The notes beneath the pieces are model-generated. The model was not told where the DNA came from. It saw only the letters and a list, made by a program, of their open reading frames with translations, and ran no database searches. From Nonomuraea turcica (GTDB taxonomy: Bacteria > Actinomycetota > Actinomycetes > Streptosporangiales > Streptosporangiaceae), in contig NZ_JAUZQF010000030.1 of NCBI RefSeq assembly GCF_030718205.1, positions 62,001-126,000 on the forward strand: a DNA stretch of 64,000 nucleotides, read 5' to 3'. The position numbers and the translations under genes are program-made. The first letter of the stretch is position 1, and every line of letters starts with the position of its first letter. Positions 9,591 through 17,994 of this stretch are shown in pieces.

Positions 9591-9620
9591 GGTGCGACCT
9601 TCCGGACGCGGGACGGACGA

Positions 9621-9644
9621 CGTGTGGGACGGCGTGTGGGACGG
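9621..9644. repeat. 12-bp perfect tandem repeat
   Basis: CGTGTGGGACGG occurs twice head to tail in the intergenic region between the minus-strand CocE remnant and the AraC gene. It lies where the divergent promoters should be. It could be a duplicated regulator half-site or simple slippage. Confidence 0.6.
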
Positions 9645-9708
9645 CGTCAGCGCACAATTTGCCCGTGAGTGATCCCGCTACCGGGCACAACCCAGGAGGG
9701 CGGACATC

Positions 9709-10524
9709 ATGACGCTGAACATCCCGGCGGGTGCAGGCGCCGATCAATCGCCCGGGAGTGATCGGTGTGACCCTCGCCGGCACCGGCACGCTCGTTCAGG
9801 AGGACGAACGGCTGTCGTGCGCGCCGGCGACTTCGCGATGTACGACAGCACCCGCCCGTGCGTTCTGCAGGTCGAGGGCGACCTCGAGATGCTCACCCTG
9901 CACATTCCGCACATGACGATGTTGGCAGTACTGCCCGGGGCTTCTGCCTCCACCGCCACCGCGATCAACGGACGGGATGGCAGCGCCGCCCTGATCTATC
10001 CGCTGCTCAAGAACCTCTCGGCCACGGCGGACACCGCCTCACCAGTGGTCCAGCGGCATTACGCGACCGCCGCTGTTGAGCTCATCGCGGCGTCGCTCGC
10101 GGAGATCGCCTCGCTGCCCACAGGCGCTCCGCTGCGCGCGGCTACCCTCGCGCGGGCACAACAGTACATCGAACAAAATCTGTGGGATCCCGATTTGTCC
10201 CCGGCGGCTGTCGCCCGCGCCGTCTTCGTCTCGCCGCGCCACCTGCAAGCCCTCTTTCACGAGCAGCAGACATCCGTTGCCCGATACGTGATGAAGCGGC
10301 GTCTCGACCGCGCTCACCACGACCTCGCCGACCCTCGCCTGGCACACCTGTCGGTCGCTGACATCGCCACACAGCTCGGATTCCGGCGTCCATCTCATTT
10401 CGCCTACGTGTTCAGGACGCGGTTCGGCCTCAGCCCGCGCGAACATCGATACAGCGGCCGGGAGAAACCCAGGCGCCTGACTCCGGTCGGCGACACCGCC
10501 GAACGAGACATCCCGACAACGTGA
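9709..10524 (+). pseudogene. AraC-family regulator with a truncated, frameshifted sensor domain
   Basis: The C-terminal two thirds are a good AraC protein: a partial AraC-binding-like domain (RAGDFAMYDSTRPC) and a double HTH (LSPAAVARAVFVSPRHLQALF; VADIATQLGFRRPSHFAYVFR). The N-terminus does not fit. The expected sensor sequence (VIGVTLAGTGTLVQEDER) lies in another frame from about 9740 to 9805 and joins the downstream frame by a one-base shift. About 60-70 residues before it are missing. A strong ribosome site (CCAGGAGGG) precedes the ATG at 9709, so a 271-residue product may still be made, with a scrambled first ~35 residues. Confidence 0.7.
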
Positions 10525-10628
10525 CCATGGCAGGGCGTGGTAGCTCTTCGTCGCCGTATCGAGGCCCAAGTGGCAGGTAGGGTCCTAGTGTTCGGCGGCG
10601 ACGCGCTGCCGGGAAAGGAGTGGGCTGG

Positions 10629-11240
10629 ATGACCAGCGCCGCCACGTCGGCAGATCCGGACGCCGCCGACGCCGCCGCCCTTGGCGGTCGGATCCGGGAA
10701 TTGCGCAAGAGGGCGGGACTGACCCTGGACAGCGTCGCCGACGCCGCGCAGATCTCGGCCAGCCTGCTCTCCCGGGTTGAGCGCGGTGTCGCGCAGCCGT
10801 CGCTGCCCACGCTGCGCACCATCGCCCGTGCCCTCGGTGTGCCGATCGCGGCGCTGTTCGAGGGCGAGGACCGGTCAACCGCGAGCGAGCATGACGCGGC
10901 CGGGCGGCGGCTCGTCGTGCGGCACGCCGACCGGCGCCGGCTCAAGGTGCCCGACTCGCGTATCCAGTACGAACTCATGATTCCCGACCTGGACGGCGCG
11001 GTCGAGGTGATTTGGGGGTCGATACCACCGGGCGGCGGGGCCACCCTTCCCTCCTCGCACCCCGGCGAGGAGGTCGTCGTCGCGTTCACCGGGCACGTCG
11101 CCGTCGTGGTCGACGACGAGGAGTTCCTGTTGGCGGCGGGCGACACGATCCGTTTCGACCGGAGTCGCCCGCATCGTCTGCACAACCCCCGGGCGACAGT
11201 CGCGGAGTTCATGCTCATTGTGGCGCCACCATCACGTTAG
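10629..11240 (+). CDS. XRE-family regulator with C-terminal cupin sensor (paralogue)
   Basis: 203 residues with the same plan as the regulator at 5867: XRE HTH (IRELRKRAGLTLDSVADAA, SASLLSRVERG) and a cupin end (HPGEEVVVAFTGH, GDTIRFDRSRPHR). From the HTH to the cupin the two are almost identical, including long stretches of identical DNA. AAAGGAG at 10614-10620 places the ATG at 10629 as start, rather than the GTG inside that motif. It leads a block of aromatic-type catabolic genes and probably controls them, possibly with the same inducer as its paralogue. Confidence 0.88.
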   Translation: MTSAATSADPDAADAAALGGRIRELRKRAGLTLDSVADAAQISASLLSRVERGVAQPSLPTLRTIARALGVPIAALFEGEDRSTASEHDAAGRRLVVRHADRRRLKVPDSRIQYELMIPDLDGAVEVIWGSIPPGGGATLPSSHPGEEVVVAFTGHVAVVVDDEEFLLAAGDTIRFDRSRPHRLHNPRATVAEFMLIVAPPSR

Positions 11241-11389
11241 ATTGCGTCCGAGCAGGTACTGAAGCGTCATGCAATGCTCCCTTGCATGTCATGCATGTCG
11301 GCCCTAGCCTGTGACCATGCGGCTTCCGGCCCTCATGTGTGGTCGAGGGCTCCGCGTCAACGTCGCGAGCTAGCAAAGGAGCTGGCAGC

Positions 11390-11923
11390 ATGCCTGAAAC
11401 GCCCAATTCGGAGTTTTGGAAAACCCTCAAGCCGATCGAGAATTCGCAGAAGCCGGATGCGCTGCCGGAGGTCTACCTCTCCAAGGTCGCCACCGATGAC
11501 GACCGCTACTACGTGCCTTTCACCGAGACCGTCGGGTCCCGGCCGCTGTGGATCAACGTCAAGGACAACAGCTGGGCTGACATCCTGCGCGCGAAGGAGG
11601 CTGGGCTGGTCAACCGGCATTACCACCCGCATGAGGTGTTCGCCTACACCATCTCCGGCAAGTGGGGCTACCTGGAGCGGCCCTGGACGGCGAGCGCCGG
11701 CGACTTCGTCTACGAAGCCCCGGGCGAGGGTCACACGCTGGTTGCCTACGACAGCGGCGAGCCGATGAAAACCTTCTTCATCGTCAAGGGTCCGCTCGCC
11801 TGGCTGGACGAGAACGGCGACGTCACCGGGATCTTCGACGTCCACGACTACATCGCGATGTGCCGGGAGCACTACGACAAGGTGGGCATCGGCGCCGACT
11901 ACGTCAACTCGCTCTTCCGCTGA
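11390..11923 (+). CDS. 2,4'-dihydroxyacetophenone-dioxygenase-like cupin
   Basis: 177-residue single-cupin protein. The metal ligands are visible as His77 and His79 in NRHYHPHEVF and His115 in PGEGHTL. This pattern and the GKWGYLE and AMCREHYDKVGIGADYV segments are those of the 2,4'-dihydroxyacetophenone dioxygenase family, Fe enzymes that cleave an aliphatic C-C bond next to a carbonyl on an aromatic side chain. The real substrate may be a related alpha-hydroxyketone or diketone. AAAGGAG lies before the ATG. The next gene follows after 13 bp, so it is in an operon with a dehydrogenase that could make the ketone. Confidence 0.75.
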   Translation: MPETPNSEFWKTLKPIENSQKPDALPEVYLSKVATDDDRYYVPFTETVGSRPLWINVKDNSWADILRAKEAGLVNRHYHPHEVFAYTISGKWGYLERPWTASAGDFVYEAPGEGHTLVAYDSGEPMKTFFIVKGPLAWLDENGDVTGIFDVHDYIAMCREHYDKVGIGADYVNSLFR

Positions 11924-11936
11924 TGGGAAAGGCCGC

Positions 11937-13019
11937 GTGACGAGGGCCGCCGTCTGGTACGGAGCGCGCGATGTCCGCGTCGTCGATGTGGAGTCCCGGG
12001 CCACCGGCCCCGGGGAGGTCGCGATCGCGGTGGCATACTGCGGCATCTGCGGTAGCGACCTGCATGAGTACGCTGACGGACCGCATGCCATCCCGGTGCA
12101 CGAACCGCATCCCGAGTCGCGGACGACCGCGCCGATCATCGTCGGCCACGAATTTTGCGGCACGGTGGTCGAAGTCGGGTCCGGCGTGTCCGGGTTCGCG
12201 CCGGGCGACCGGGTCGCGGTGGAGCCACACTACCGCTGCGGCGCGTGTCCCCGATGCCGGAACGGTGAGTACAACATCTGCCGGCACTTCGGCTTCGCCG
12301 GTCTCATGGGCGACGGCGGGATGGCCGAACGGGCCGTCGTTCCCGCCTACATGCTGCACCGCCTACCCGACACGGTCTCACTGGAGCAGGCGGCAGTGTT
12401 CGAGCCGGCTGCCGTGGCCCTGCACGCCTGGCGGCGGGCGGGCTTCCGCCCGGGCGAGACACTCGCCGTGATCGGCCTCGGCCCGATCGGGCTTCTCATC
12501 GTGATGCTGGCCGTGCGGCACGGCGCGGGCCGCATCATCGCGGCCGACCTCTCCCCGGCCCGGCTCGAGGTCGCCCACGCCCTGGGTGCAACGGACCTCG
12601 TGCCCGCCGAAGATCGGGCTGCCGTGGCTGACCTGATCAGGCAGGCCGCCGACGCTGAAGGCGTGGACGTGGCTTTCGAAGTCGTCGGCTCCGAGGAGAC
12701 GCTGCGCACCTGCATGCACGCGACGCGGAGCGGCGGCCGGGTCATGCTGGTCGGCCTGGCCGGGACGGTCAGCATCGATGCGTTCGCGATGGTCAACAAG
12801 GAGCAGTCGATCATCACCAGCGTGGGTTATCGCGACGTCTACCCCGACCTGATCCGGTTGGTGGAGAAGGGGATGGACCTCACCGCGATCGTCACCGCCA
12901 TCATCGCCTTGGAGGACGTCGTGCACGACGGGTTCGAAGCCCTGCTGCGCGGCAGCGACCAGATCAAGATCCTTGTTCGACCAAGTGGAGGAAGGCAAGC
13001 ACATGACCACGGCGGATAG
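11937..13019 (+). CDS. Zinc-dependent alcohol dehydrogenase (2,3-butanediol dehydrogenase-like)
   Basis: 360 residues, MDR superfamily. It has a catalytic-zinc site (CGICGSDLHEY, GHEF), the structural-zinc loop CGACPRCRNGEYNIC and a Rossmann motif VIGLGPIGLL. The DGPHAIPVHEPHP segment is typical of 2,3-butanediol/sorbitol dehydrogenases, which oxidise vicinal diols or acyloins. The GTG at 11937 is preceded by GGGAAAGG. The 3' end overlaps the next SDR gene by 17 bp. With the upstream cupin it could supply an alpha-hydroxyketone or diketone for C-C cleavage; this is inference from context. Confidence 0.87.
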   Translation: MTRAAVWYGARDVRVVDVESRATGPGEVAIAVAYCGICGSDLHEYADGPHAIPVHEPHPESRTTAPIIVGHEFCGTVVEVGSGVSGFAPGDRVAVEPHYRCGACPRCRNGEYNICRHFGFAGLMGDGGMAERAVVPAYMLHRLPDTVSLEQAAVFEPAAVALHAWRRAGFRPGETLAVIGLGPIGLLIVMLAVRHGAGRIIAADLSPARLEVAHALGATDLVPAEDRAAVADLIRQAADAEGVDVAFEVVGSEETLRTCMHATRSGGRVMLVGLAGTVSIDAFAMVNKEQSIITSVGYRDVYPDLIRLVEKGMDLTAIVTAIIALEDVVHDGFEALLRGSDQIKILVRPSGGRQAHDHGG

Positions 13020-13749
13020 GGCAGGGTTCAACAGCGACCAGTTCGCCGGGCACCCGGTGTTCGTCACCGGCGGCACGTCGGGGATCGGCGCCGCGACGGC
13101 GATGCTGTTCGCCGAACTCGGCGCCGACGTCACGGCTCTCGGCCTCGCCCCCCGGGTCGCCGGCGAGCGACCGGTGCATCCGCGGGTACGGGTGATCAAG
13201 CACGACGTCCGCGACCACGACGGCCTGGCGCGGCTGATCTCGGCCGAACCGCAGATCGGTGTCCTGGTCAACTGCGCGGGCGTCAGCCACGACCGCAGGG
13301 AGTACGACCTGGACCCCTGGCGCGTGGTGCTGGACGTCAACCTCACCGCCACCATGGTCGCCAGCGAAGCGGCGCGCCCGGGTCTCGCGAGGGCCGGCGG
13401 CTGCGTCGTCAACGTGTCCTCGATGTTCGCCTTCTTCGGCAGCAGGGATCGGCCGGCGTACAGCGCGAGCAAGGGGGGCGTCTCGCAACTGACCCGGTCC
13501 CTCGCCGCGGAGTACGCCCCGGAAGGCATCCGGGTGAATGCCGTTGCGCCGGGGTTCGTGGAGACACAGCTGGCCCGCGGCTTGCTCGACGATCCGCAGG
13601 CCGCCGCGGAACTGCTGCTGCGCATCCCGCTGGGACGGTACGGAAAGCCCCGGGATGTCGCTCAGGTGATCGCGTTTCTGTGCTCGCCTGCCGCGTCGTA
13701 CATCTGCGGGGCGGTCTTGCCCGTGGATGGGGGCTATCTCTGCGTTTGA
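13003..13749 (+). CDS. SDR family oxidoreductase
   Basis: 248-residue classical SDR: TGGTSGIGAATA cofactor loop, NCAGVSHD, NVSSMFAFF with the catalytic serine, YSASKGG catalytic Tyr/Lys, and the terminal LPVDGGY. The ATG at 13003 has GGAGGAAGG eight bases upstream; the frame is also open from 12973. It overlaps the ADH gene by 17 bp and belongs to the same transcript. It is distinct from the SDR at 12-824. Confidence 0.9.
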   Translation: MTTADRAGFNSDQFAGHPVFVTGGTSGIGAATAMLFAELGADVTALGLAPRVAGERPVHPRVRVIKHDVRDHDGLARLISAEPQIGVLVNCAGVSHDRREYDLDPWRVVLDVNLTATMVASEAARPGLARAGGCVVNVSSMFAFFGSRDRPAYSASKGGVSQLTRSLAAEYAPEGIRVNAVAPGFVETQLARGLLDDPQAAAELLLRIPLGRYGKPRDVAQVIAFLCSPAASYICGAVLPVDGGYLCV

Positions 13750-13769
13750 TTGCGGCCATCAAGTTGCGG

Positions 13770-14306
13770 TCAGTGCCTGCGTTTCGTGGTCGCCGTGGTC
13801 GCTCCGGCCATGAGCTTTTCCAGCAGGCCCACCAACGTGACGTGTTCAGCCTCGGTGAGGGTGGCGGCCCAGGTCTGCTCCCGCTGGTTGTGTGCCCGGA
13901 AGGCATCGGTGATGGCGTCACGTCCGGCCGGGGTCAGGGTCAGCGTGATGGCGCGCCCGTCGTGATCGGCCCGTCGGCGGGATGCCAGACCGGCTCGTTC
14001 GAGGGTGTTGACCAGCGCCGAGACGGCAGCACGGCTCATGCCGGACAATTCGGCGACGCGCTTGGCCTCCATCGGCCCGGCGAGCCAGAGCACGAACAGC
14101 ACCCGGAAGCCGGCCCAGCTGAACCCGCGCGGCCGGTGTACCGACGACTCCAGGTCGTAGATGAGGGCGTTGGTCACCCTGTGCAGGGTGAGCACGAGAC
14201 GCATCGCATCCGGGTCGATCTCGGGCAGTTCCCGCCTGGTGTGGTCGATCGCGAAGTCGATGAACCCCAAGTAGTCCAGTTCTTCCGGCAGGGCGGCGCC
14301 ATTCAT
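13770..14306 (-). CDS. MarR-family transcriptional regulator
   Basis: 178 residues with the MarR winged helix: FSWAGFRVLFVLWLAGPMEAKRVAELSGMS, SRAAVSALVNTLERAGL and the wing RRRADHDGRAITLTLT. It is divergent from the MBL hydrolase/flavin hydroxylase pair with about 100 bp between them, so it most likely represses that pair in response to a phenolic ligand. It converges with the SDR gene, 20 bp apart. Confidence 0.9.
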   Translation of the reverse strand: MNGAALPEELDYLGFIDFAIDHTRRELPEIDPDAMRLVLTLHRVTNALIYDLESSVHRPRGFSWAGFRVLFVLWLAGPMEAKRVAELSGMSRAAVSALVNTLERAGLASRRRADHDGRAITLTLTPAGRDAITDAFRAHNQREQTWAATLTEAEHVTLVGLLEKLMAGATTATTKRRH

Positions 14307-14377
14307 GTGGCCAAGACTATGGCCTGTCTTCTCCAGGGCTTCCCTGCCAACGCGGTTTGGCGTAGCGTCCAGGAAAT

Positions 14378-14393
14378 AGTAAAACCTTTGACT
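14378..14393. promoter_or_regulatory. Candidate MarR operator
   Basis: A 16-bp near-palindrome AGTaAAAcCTTTgACT lies between the divergent MarR gene and the MBL hydrolase gene. It is 18 bp upstream of the MBL ATG and just before its AGGAG ribosome site (14399-14403). The position suits repression by the neighbouring MarR protein. It was found by eye only. Confidence 0.45.
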
Positions 14394-14410
14394 AGACTAG
14401 GAGCTGTGTC

Positions 14411-15373
14411 ATGGCGCAGAAGCCCTTCGCCTCGTCCGCCGATCTCGCCGACAAACAGCAGACCCTCGAGGTGTTGGCCGACGGGGTCTATGCGCTGACG
14501 GCGGAGGGCGATCCGAACGTCGGGGCGATCGAAGGCGAGGATTTTCTGGTCTGCTTCGAGGCGCTCGCCACTCCGGTGGCCGCCCGGGAATGGCTCGCCT
14601 TGCTCCGTCAGCACACTGACAAACCGGTCAAGTTTCTCGTGTTGTCGCACTACCATGCGGTGCGGGTGCTCGGTGCCAGCGCCTTCGACGCCGAGGTGAT
14701 CGTGGCGCACGAGCGGACACGCGAGTTGATCGCCGAACGCGGCAAGCAGGACTGGGAGTCGGAATACGGCCGGATGCCCCGACTGTTCAAGGAGCCCGCC
14801 TCGATTCCGGGATTGACTTGGCCCACTGCCACGTTCGCGGATCGGTTCACCATCGATCTCGGCGGCGATCGGGGTGATCTGGTGCTGCAGTACTGCGGGC
14901 GCGGGCACACCGAGGGCGACATCGTGGCGTGGCTGCCCCGACAGCGGATCCTCTTCGCCGGTGACCTGGTGGAGGCGCACGCGGCGTTGTACACCGGCGA
15001 CGCGTTCCACCGGGACTGGTCGACCGGGACGCTGGACGCGGTCGCCGCCTTCGGCGCCGAGACACTCGTCGGCGGGCGCGGCGCGGTGGCGTCCGGGCGA
15101 GACGCGGTGGACGCGGCGATCGGGCAGACCCGGCACTTCCTGCAGGTGATGCTGCGTGAAGTCGGCGCCGTGCGGCAGCGAGGTGGCACGGTGAAGGAGG
15201 CGTTCGAGGCGACTCACGCCGCCCTCGTCGATCAGTACGGCGGCTGGCCCATCTTCGAACACTGCCTGCCGTTCGACGTGTCCCGGCTCTGGGACGAGAT
15301 GTCCGGCATCGAACGGCCGCGCATCTGGACCGGGGAACGCGACCGCGCCGTGTGGCAGGAATTGCAGGACTGA
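14411..15373 (+). CDS. MBL-fold metallo-hydrolase
   Basis: 320 residues of metallo-beta-lactamase fold: LSHYHAVRVLGA (first His pair), CGRGHTEGDIVAW (later ligand His), LFAGDLVE (bridging Asp). The usual HxHxDH is HYHAVR here, so the Asp-His pair that binds the second metal is absent; I believe this variant is typical of a subfamily rather than a mutation. Its stop overlaps the ATG of the flavin hydroxylase by one base (TGATG), so the two act together, probably on an ester or lactone made or used by the hydroxylase. Confidence 0.82.
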   Translation: MAQKPFASSADLADKQQTLEVLADGVYALTAEGDPNVGAIEGEDFLVCFEALATPVAAREWLALLRQHTDKPVKFLVLSHYHAVRVLGASAFDAEVIVAHERTRELIAERGKQDWESEYGRMPRLFKEPASIPGLTWPTATFADRFTIDLGGDRGDLVLQYCGRGHTEGDIVAWLPRQRILFAGDLVEAHAALYTGDAFHRDWSTGTLDAVAAFGAETLVGGRGAVASGRDAVDAAIGQTRHFLQVMLREVGAVRQRGGTVKEAFEATHAALVDQYGGWPIFEHCLPFDVSRLWDEMSGIERPRIWTGERDRAVWQELQD

Positions 15374-17025
15374 TGAACGGCCACACGCCTGACGCCCGCG
15401 ACGGACGCGGCCCGTCGCCGGTGGTGGTACTCGGCAACGGGCCGGTGGGCCAGACTGCCGCGCTGCTGCTGGCGCGGTGGGCTGTCCCGGTTATCCTGCT
15501 CGATCAGCGGCCGCACCGCGACCCGGTCGGTTCCAAGGCGATCGTGCAGCAGCGCGACGTCCTCGACGTGTGGGACGCCGTTGGCGCCGGCCGCCGCATC
15601 GCCGACGAGGGGCTCACCTGGACCGTGGCGCGCACCTTCTACCGCGACCAGGAACTGTTCAACTACACCTTCGCTGACCCGGGCCGATCTGTGTTTCCGC
15701 CGTTTGTGAACATCTCACAGACGCGTACCGAGGAAGTCCTTGACCAGCGGATCGCGGCCGAACCGCTCATCGACGTGCGCTGGGACCACCACGTGACCGG
15801 CATCGCCCAAGACGAGCAGGGCGTCACGCTGCACTGTGGGAACCGTGCGGTGCAGGCGTCTTACGTGGTCGCATGCGCCGGAGCCCGCGGCGACGACATA
15901 CGGCGCATGCTCGGCGTCAGGTTCGACGGGCGCTCCTTCGACGACCGGTTCCTGATCTGCGACATCCGCACCGACCTGCCCGGCTGGGCCAACGAGCGCC
16001 GGTTCTATTTCGACCCGCCGTGGAACCCCGGACGGCAGGTCCTCATCCACCCCTGTCCGGACAGTACGTTCCGCATCGACTGGCAGGTCCCGGCCGGCGA
16101 GGACCGTGCCGTCGGCGTGGACCCAGGCGGCCGGGACGCGCGGATCCGAGCCATCATCGGTGATCGGCCCTACGAGCTGGTGTGGAGCTCGGTGTACCGC
16201 TTCCACTCCAGGGTCGTGGACCGGATGCGGGTCGGGCGGGTGCTGCTCGCCGGCGATCTGGCCCACCTGGTCTCCCCGTTCGGCGCCCGCGGACTCAACT
16301 CCGGCGTACAGGACGCGGAGAACGCCGCCTGGAAGCTGGCGTTCGTCCTCAACGGCTGGGCCGACGAGTCGCTGCTCGACAGCTACCACGCCGAACGGCA
16401 CGCCGCCGCCCGCGAGAACCTGGACGTCACCGACGCCACCATGCGCTTCCTCGTACCCGGCACCGAGGCCGAGCACCAGCACCGCCTGGCCGTCCTGGAG
16501 GCGGCCGGCACCGACGCGGGCGCCCGCGCTGCCGTCGACTCCGGCCGGCTCGCGGAACCCTTCTGGTACGTCGACTCGCCGCTGACCACGCCGAATCCGA
16601 ACCATCCGTTCACCGGACGCCCACCGCGCGGCGCCGTGCCGCCGGCCGGCCCTGGCATCCTCGTGCCCGACGCGCCGATCGCGATCGGCGGGCGTCCCAC
16701 CCGGATACGGCAGATCGCCCGCGACGGATTCCTGCTGCTGGCCGGCGAGCGGGTGGACGCCGACGCCGTCCACGCCGCCGCGCAGCGCGCAACCTCGGCA
16801 CCGGTGCGGGTCGAGCGCATCACCGACATCGACCACGACAGCGCGCTCGCCACCGTCCTGGCGGCCCATCCCGAGGAGCTGTGGATCATCCGGCCGGACG
16901 CACATGTCGCCGCGGTACTCACTGATCCGGGCCCGGCCGCTGCCGGCACGGCGCTGCGGCGTGCGACCGCCGCTCCCACCACGACAGAGGAGCGTGACCA
17001 TGGCGTACTACCGGCTGATCGGTGA
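15373..17025 (+). CDS. FAD-dependent aromatic hydroxylase (class A flavoprotein monooxygenase)
   Basis: 550 residues. FAD-binding GNGPVGQTAALLLARW is at the N-terminus, and the second FAD motif LLAGDLAHLVSPFGARGLNSG is near residue 300. A thioredoxin-like C-terminal domain follows, as in PheA/TfdB-like phenol and 3-(3-hydroxyphenyl)propionate hydroxylases. It uses NAD(P)H and O2 to hydroxylate a phenolic ring. It sits between an MBL hydrolase and remnants of homogentisate genes, so its product may once have been homogentisate-like. The 3' end overlaps the first remnant by 26 bp. Confidence 0.88.
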   Translation: MNGHTPDARDGRGPSPVVVLGNGPVGQTAALLLARWAVPVILLDQRPHRDPVGSKAIVQQRDVLDVWDAVGAGRRIADEGLTWTVARTFYRDQELFNYTFADPGRSVFPPFVNISQTRTEEVLDQRIAAEPLIDVRWDHHVTGIAQDEQGVTLHCGNRAVQASYVVACAGARGDDIRRMLGVRFDGRSFDDRFLICDIRTDLPGWANERRFYFDPPWNPGRQVLIHPCPDSTFRIDWQVPAGEDRAVGVDPGGRDARIRAIIGDRPYELVWSSVYRFHSRVVDRMRVGRVLLAGDLAHLVSPFGARGLNSGVQDAENAAWKLAFVLNGWADESLLDSYHAERHAAARENLDVTDATMRFLVPGTEAEHQHRLAVLEAAGTDAGARAAVDSGRLAEPFWYVDSPLTTPNPNHPFTGRPPRGAVPPAGPGILVPDAPIAIGGRPTRIRQIARDGFLLLAGERVDADAVHAAAQRATSAPVRVERITDIDHDSALATVLAAHPEELWIIRPDAHVAAVLTDPGPAAAGTALRRATAAPTTTEERDHGVLPADR

Positions 17026-17231
17026 CGTCCCACCGAAGCGCCACACCCAGCACCGTCGTCCCGATGGTGGCCTCTACTACGAGGAACTGATGGGCGAGGA
17101 GGGCTTCTCCAGCGACTCGTCGCTGCTCTACCACCGGCACCTGCCCTCGGCCATCGTCGACGCGACGCCGTGGGAGCTGCCCGAGCTGGCCACCGACGCA
17201 AACCATCCGCTGCGACCGCGGCACCTGCGCG
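17000..17231 (+). pseudogene. hmgA: Homogentisate 1,2-dioxygenase, 5' fragment
   Basis: About 77 codons from ATG 17000 (ribosome site GAGGAGCG) match the start of actinobacterial homogentisate dioxygenases (GDVPPKRHTQHRRPDGG, ELMGEEGFSSDSSLLYHRH, NHPLRPRHL). Homology then stops and the frame runs on into unrelated out-of-frame sequence to 17440. The ~310-residue remainder, including all iron ligands, is gone, so this is inactive. Confidence 0.75.
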
Positions 17232-17636
17232 CACGCGAAGCTGCGTACCGGCGGCACCACGGCAGACGCCTTTCCCACGGAGTCGGAACTCGCCGCCGCG
17301 ATCGCCGGATGCCTCGACCGCGATCTGGCGTTCAAATGCACTGCCGGGCTTCACCACGCCGTGCGCCACTCTGCCGCCGACACCGGCTTCGAGCACCACG
17401 GTTTCCTCAACGTCCTCCTCGCCACGGCCGCACTACTTGACGGCGCGGACACCACACGAGCCGCTGAGGTACTCGCCGAGCGCTCCGCCGACGCCCTCGC
17501 CGCAGCGGCCCGGCAGCTCAGCGACCTCCACATCGCGCGGCTACGGAACCGTTTCCGGTCGTTCGGCACCTGTAGCGTCACCGAGCCGCTCACCGACCTC
17601 ACCGGGCTCGGCCTGCTCGACCCCACGGAAAGGTGA
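17220..17636 (+). pseudogene. 3' fragment of a conserved protein, fused to the hmgA remnant
   Basis: In a different frame from the hmgA remnant, about 138 codons encode LAFKCTAGLHHAVRHSA, TGFEHHGFLNVLLATAALL and FRSFGTCSVTEPLTDL, ending with TGA at 17636. This looks like the C-terminal half of a conserved actinobacterial protein found near homogentisate genes, but I cannot name its function. It has no start codon of its own that I trust. The junction with hmgA near 17225 looks like a deletion that joined two neighbouring genes. Confidence 0.5.
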
Positions 17637-17643
17637 ACCTCGC

Positions 17644-17850
17644 GTGAGCCTGCTGGACCTGGCCCCGAACACCCCCTCGGCCTGGCGAACCTGCCGTACG
17701 GCATATTCGGCCATCCCCTCGGCGGCCGGCACGTGAGCGTGCCGATCGGCGATCAGGTGCTCGACCTGACCACCGCGGCCGCGCGGCTCGACCTGCCGTA
17801 TGCCGGGCTGGTAGCCGGGCCGGTACTCAACCCGCAGCGTACCTGCCCGC
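17644..17850 (+). pseudogene. fahA: Fumarylacetoacetase, frameshifted 5' fragment
   Basis: GTG 17644 starts VSLLDLAPNTP. After a run of C bases near 17672 the frame is one base short, and the expected continuation (LGLANLPYGIFGHP, HVSVPIGDQVLDL) is in the next frame up to about VAGPVLNPQ. The remaining ~330 residues of the enzyme are missing. The fragment is the N-terminal SH3-like part of fumarylacetoacetate hydrolase, the last enzyme of homogentisate breakdown, so pathway decay is consistent across three adjacent remnants. Confidence 0.7.
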
Positions 17851-17994
17851 CTCAAGGCCATGGTCGAAGGGCGGGTGTCGCCGTGCCGACTCCGGCCACG
17901 GCGGGATCTTCCAGTTCCACGACAAGTTCGCCCCCATCGCCGCGAAGTTCCTCGCGCGATGACCGGCACGCCACGAAATCCAGGGAGACGGGCA

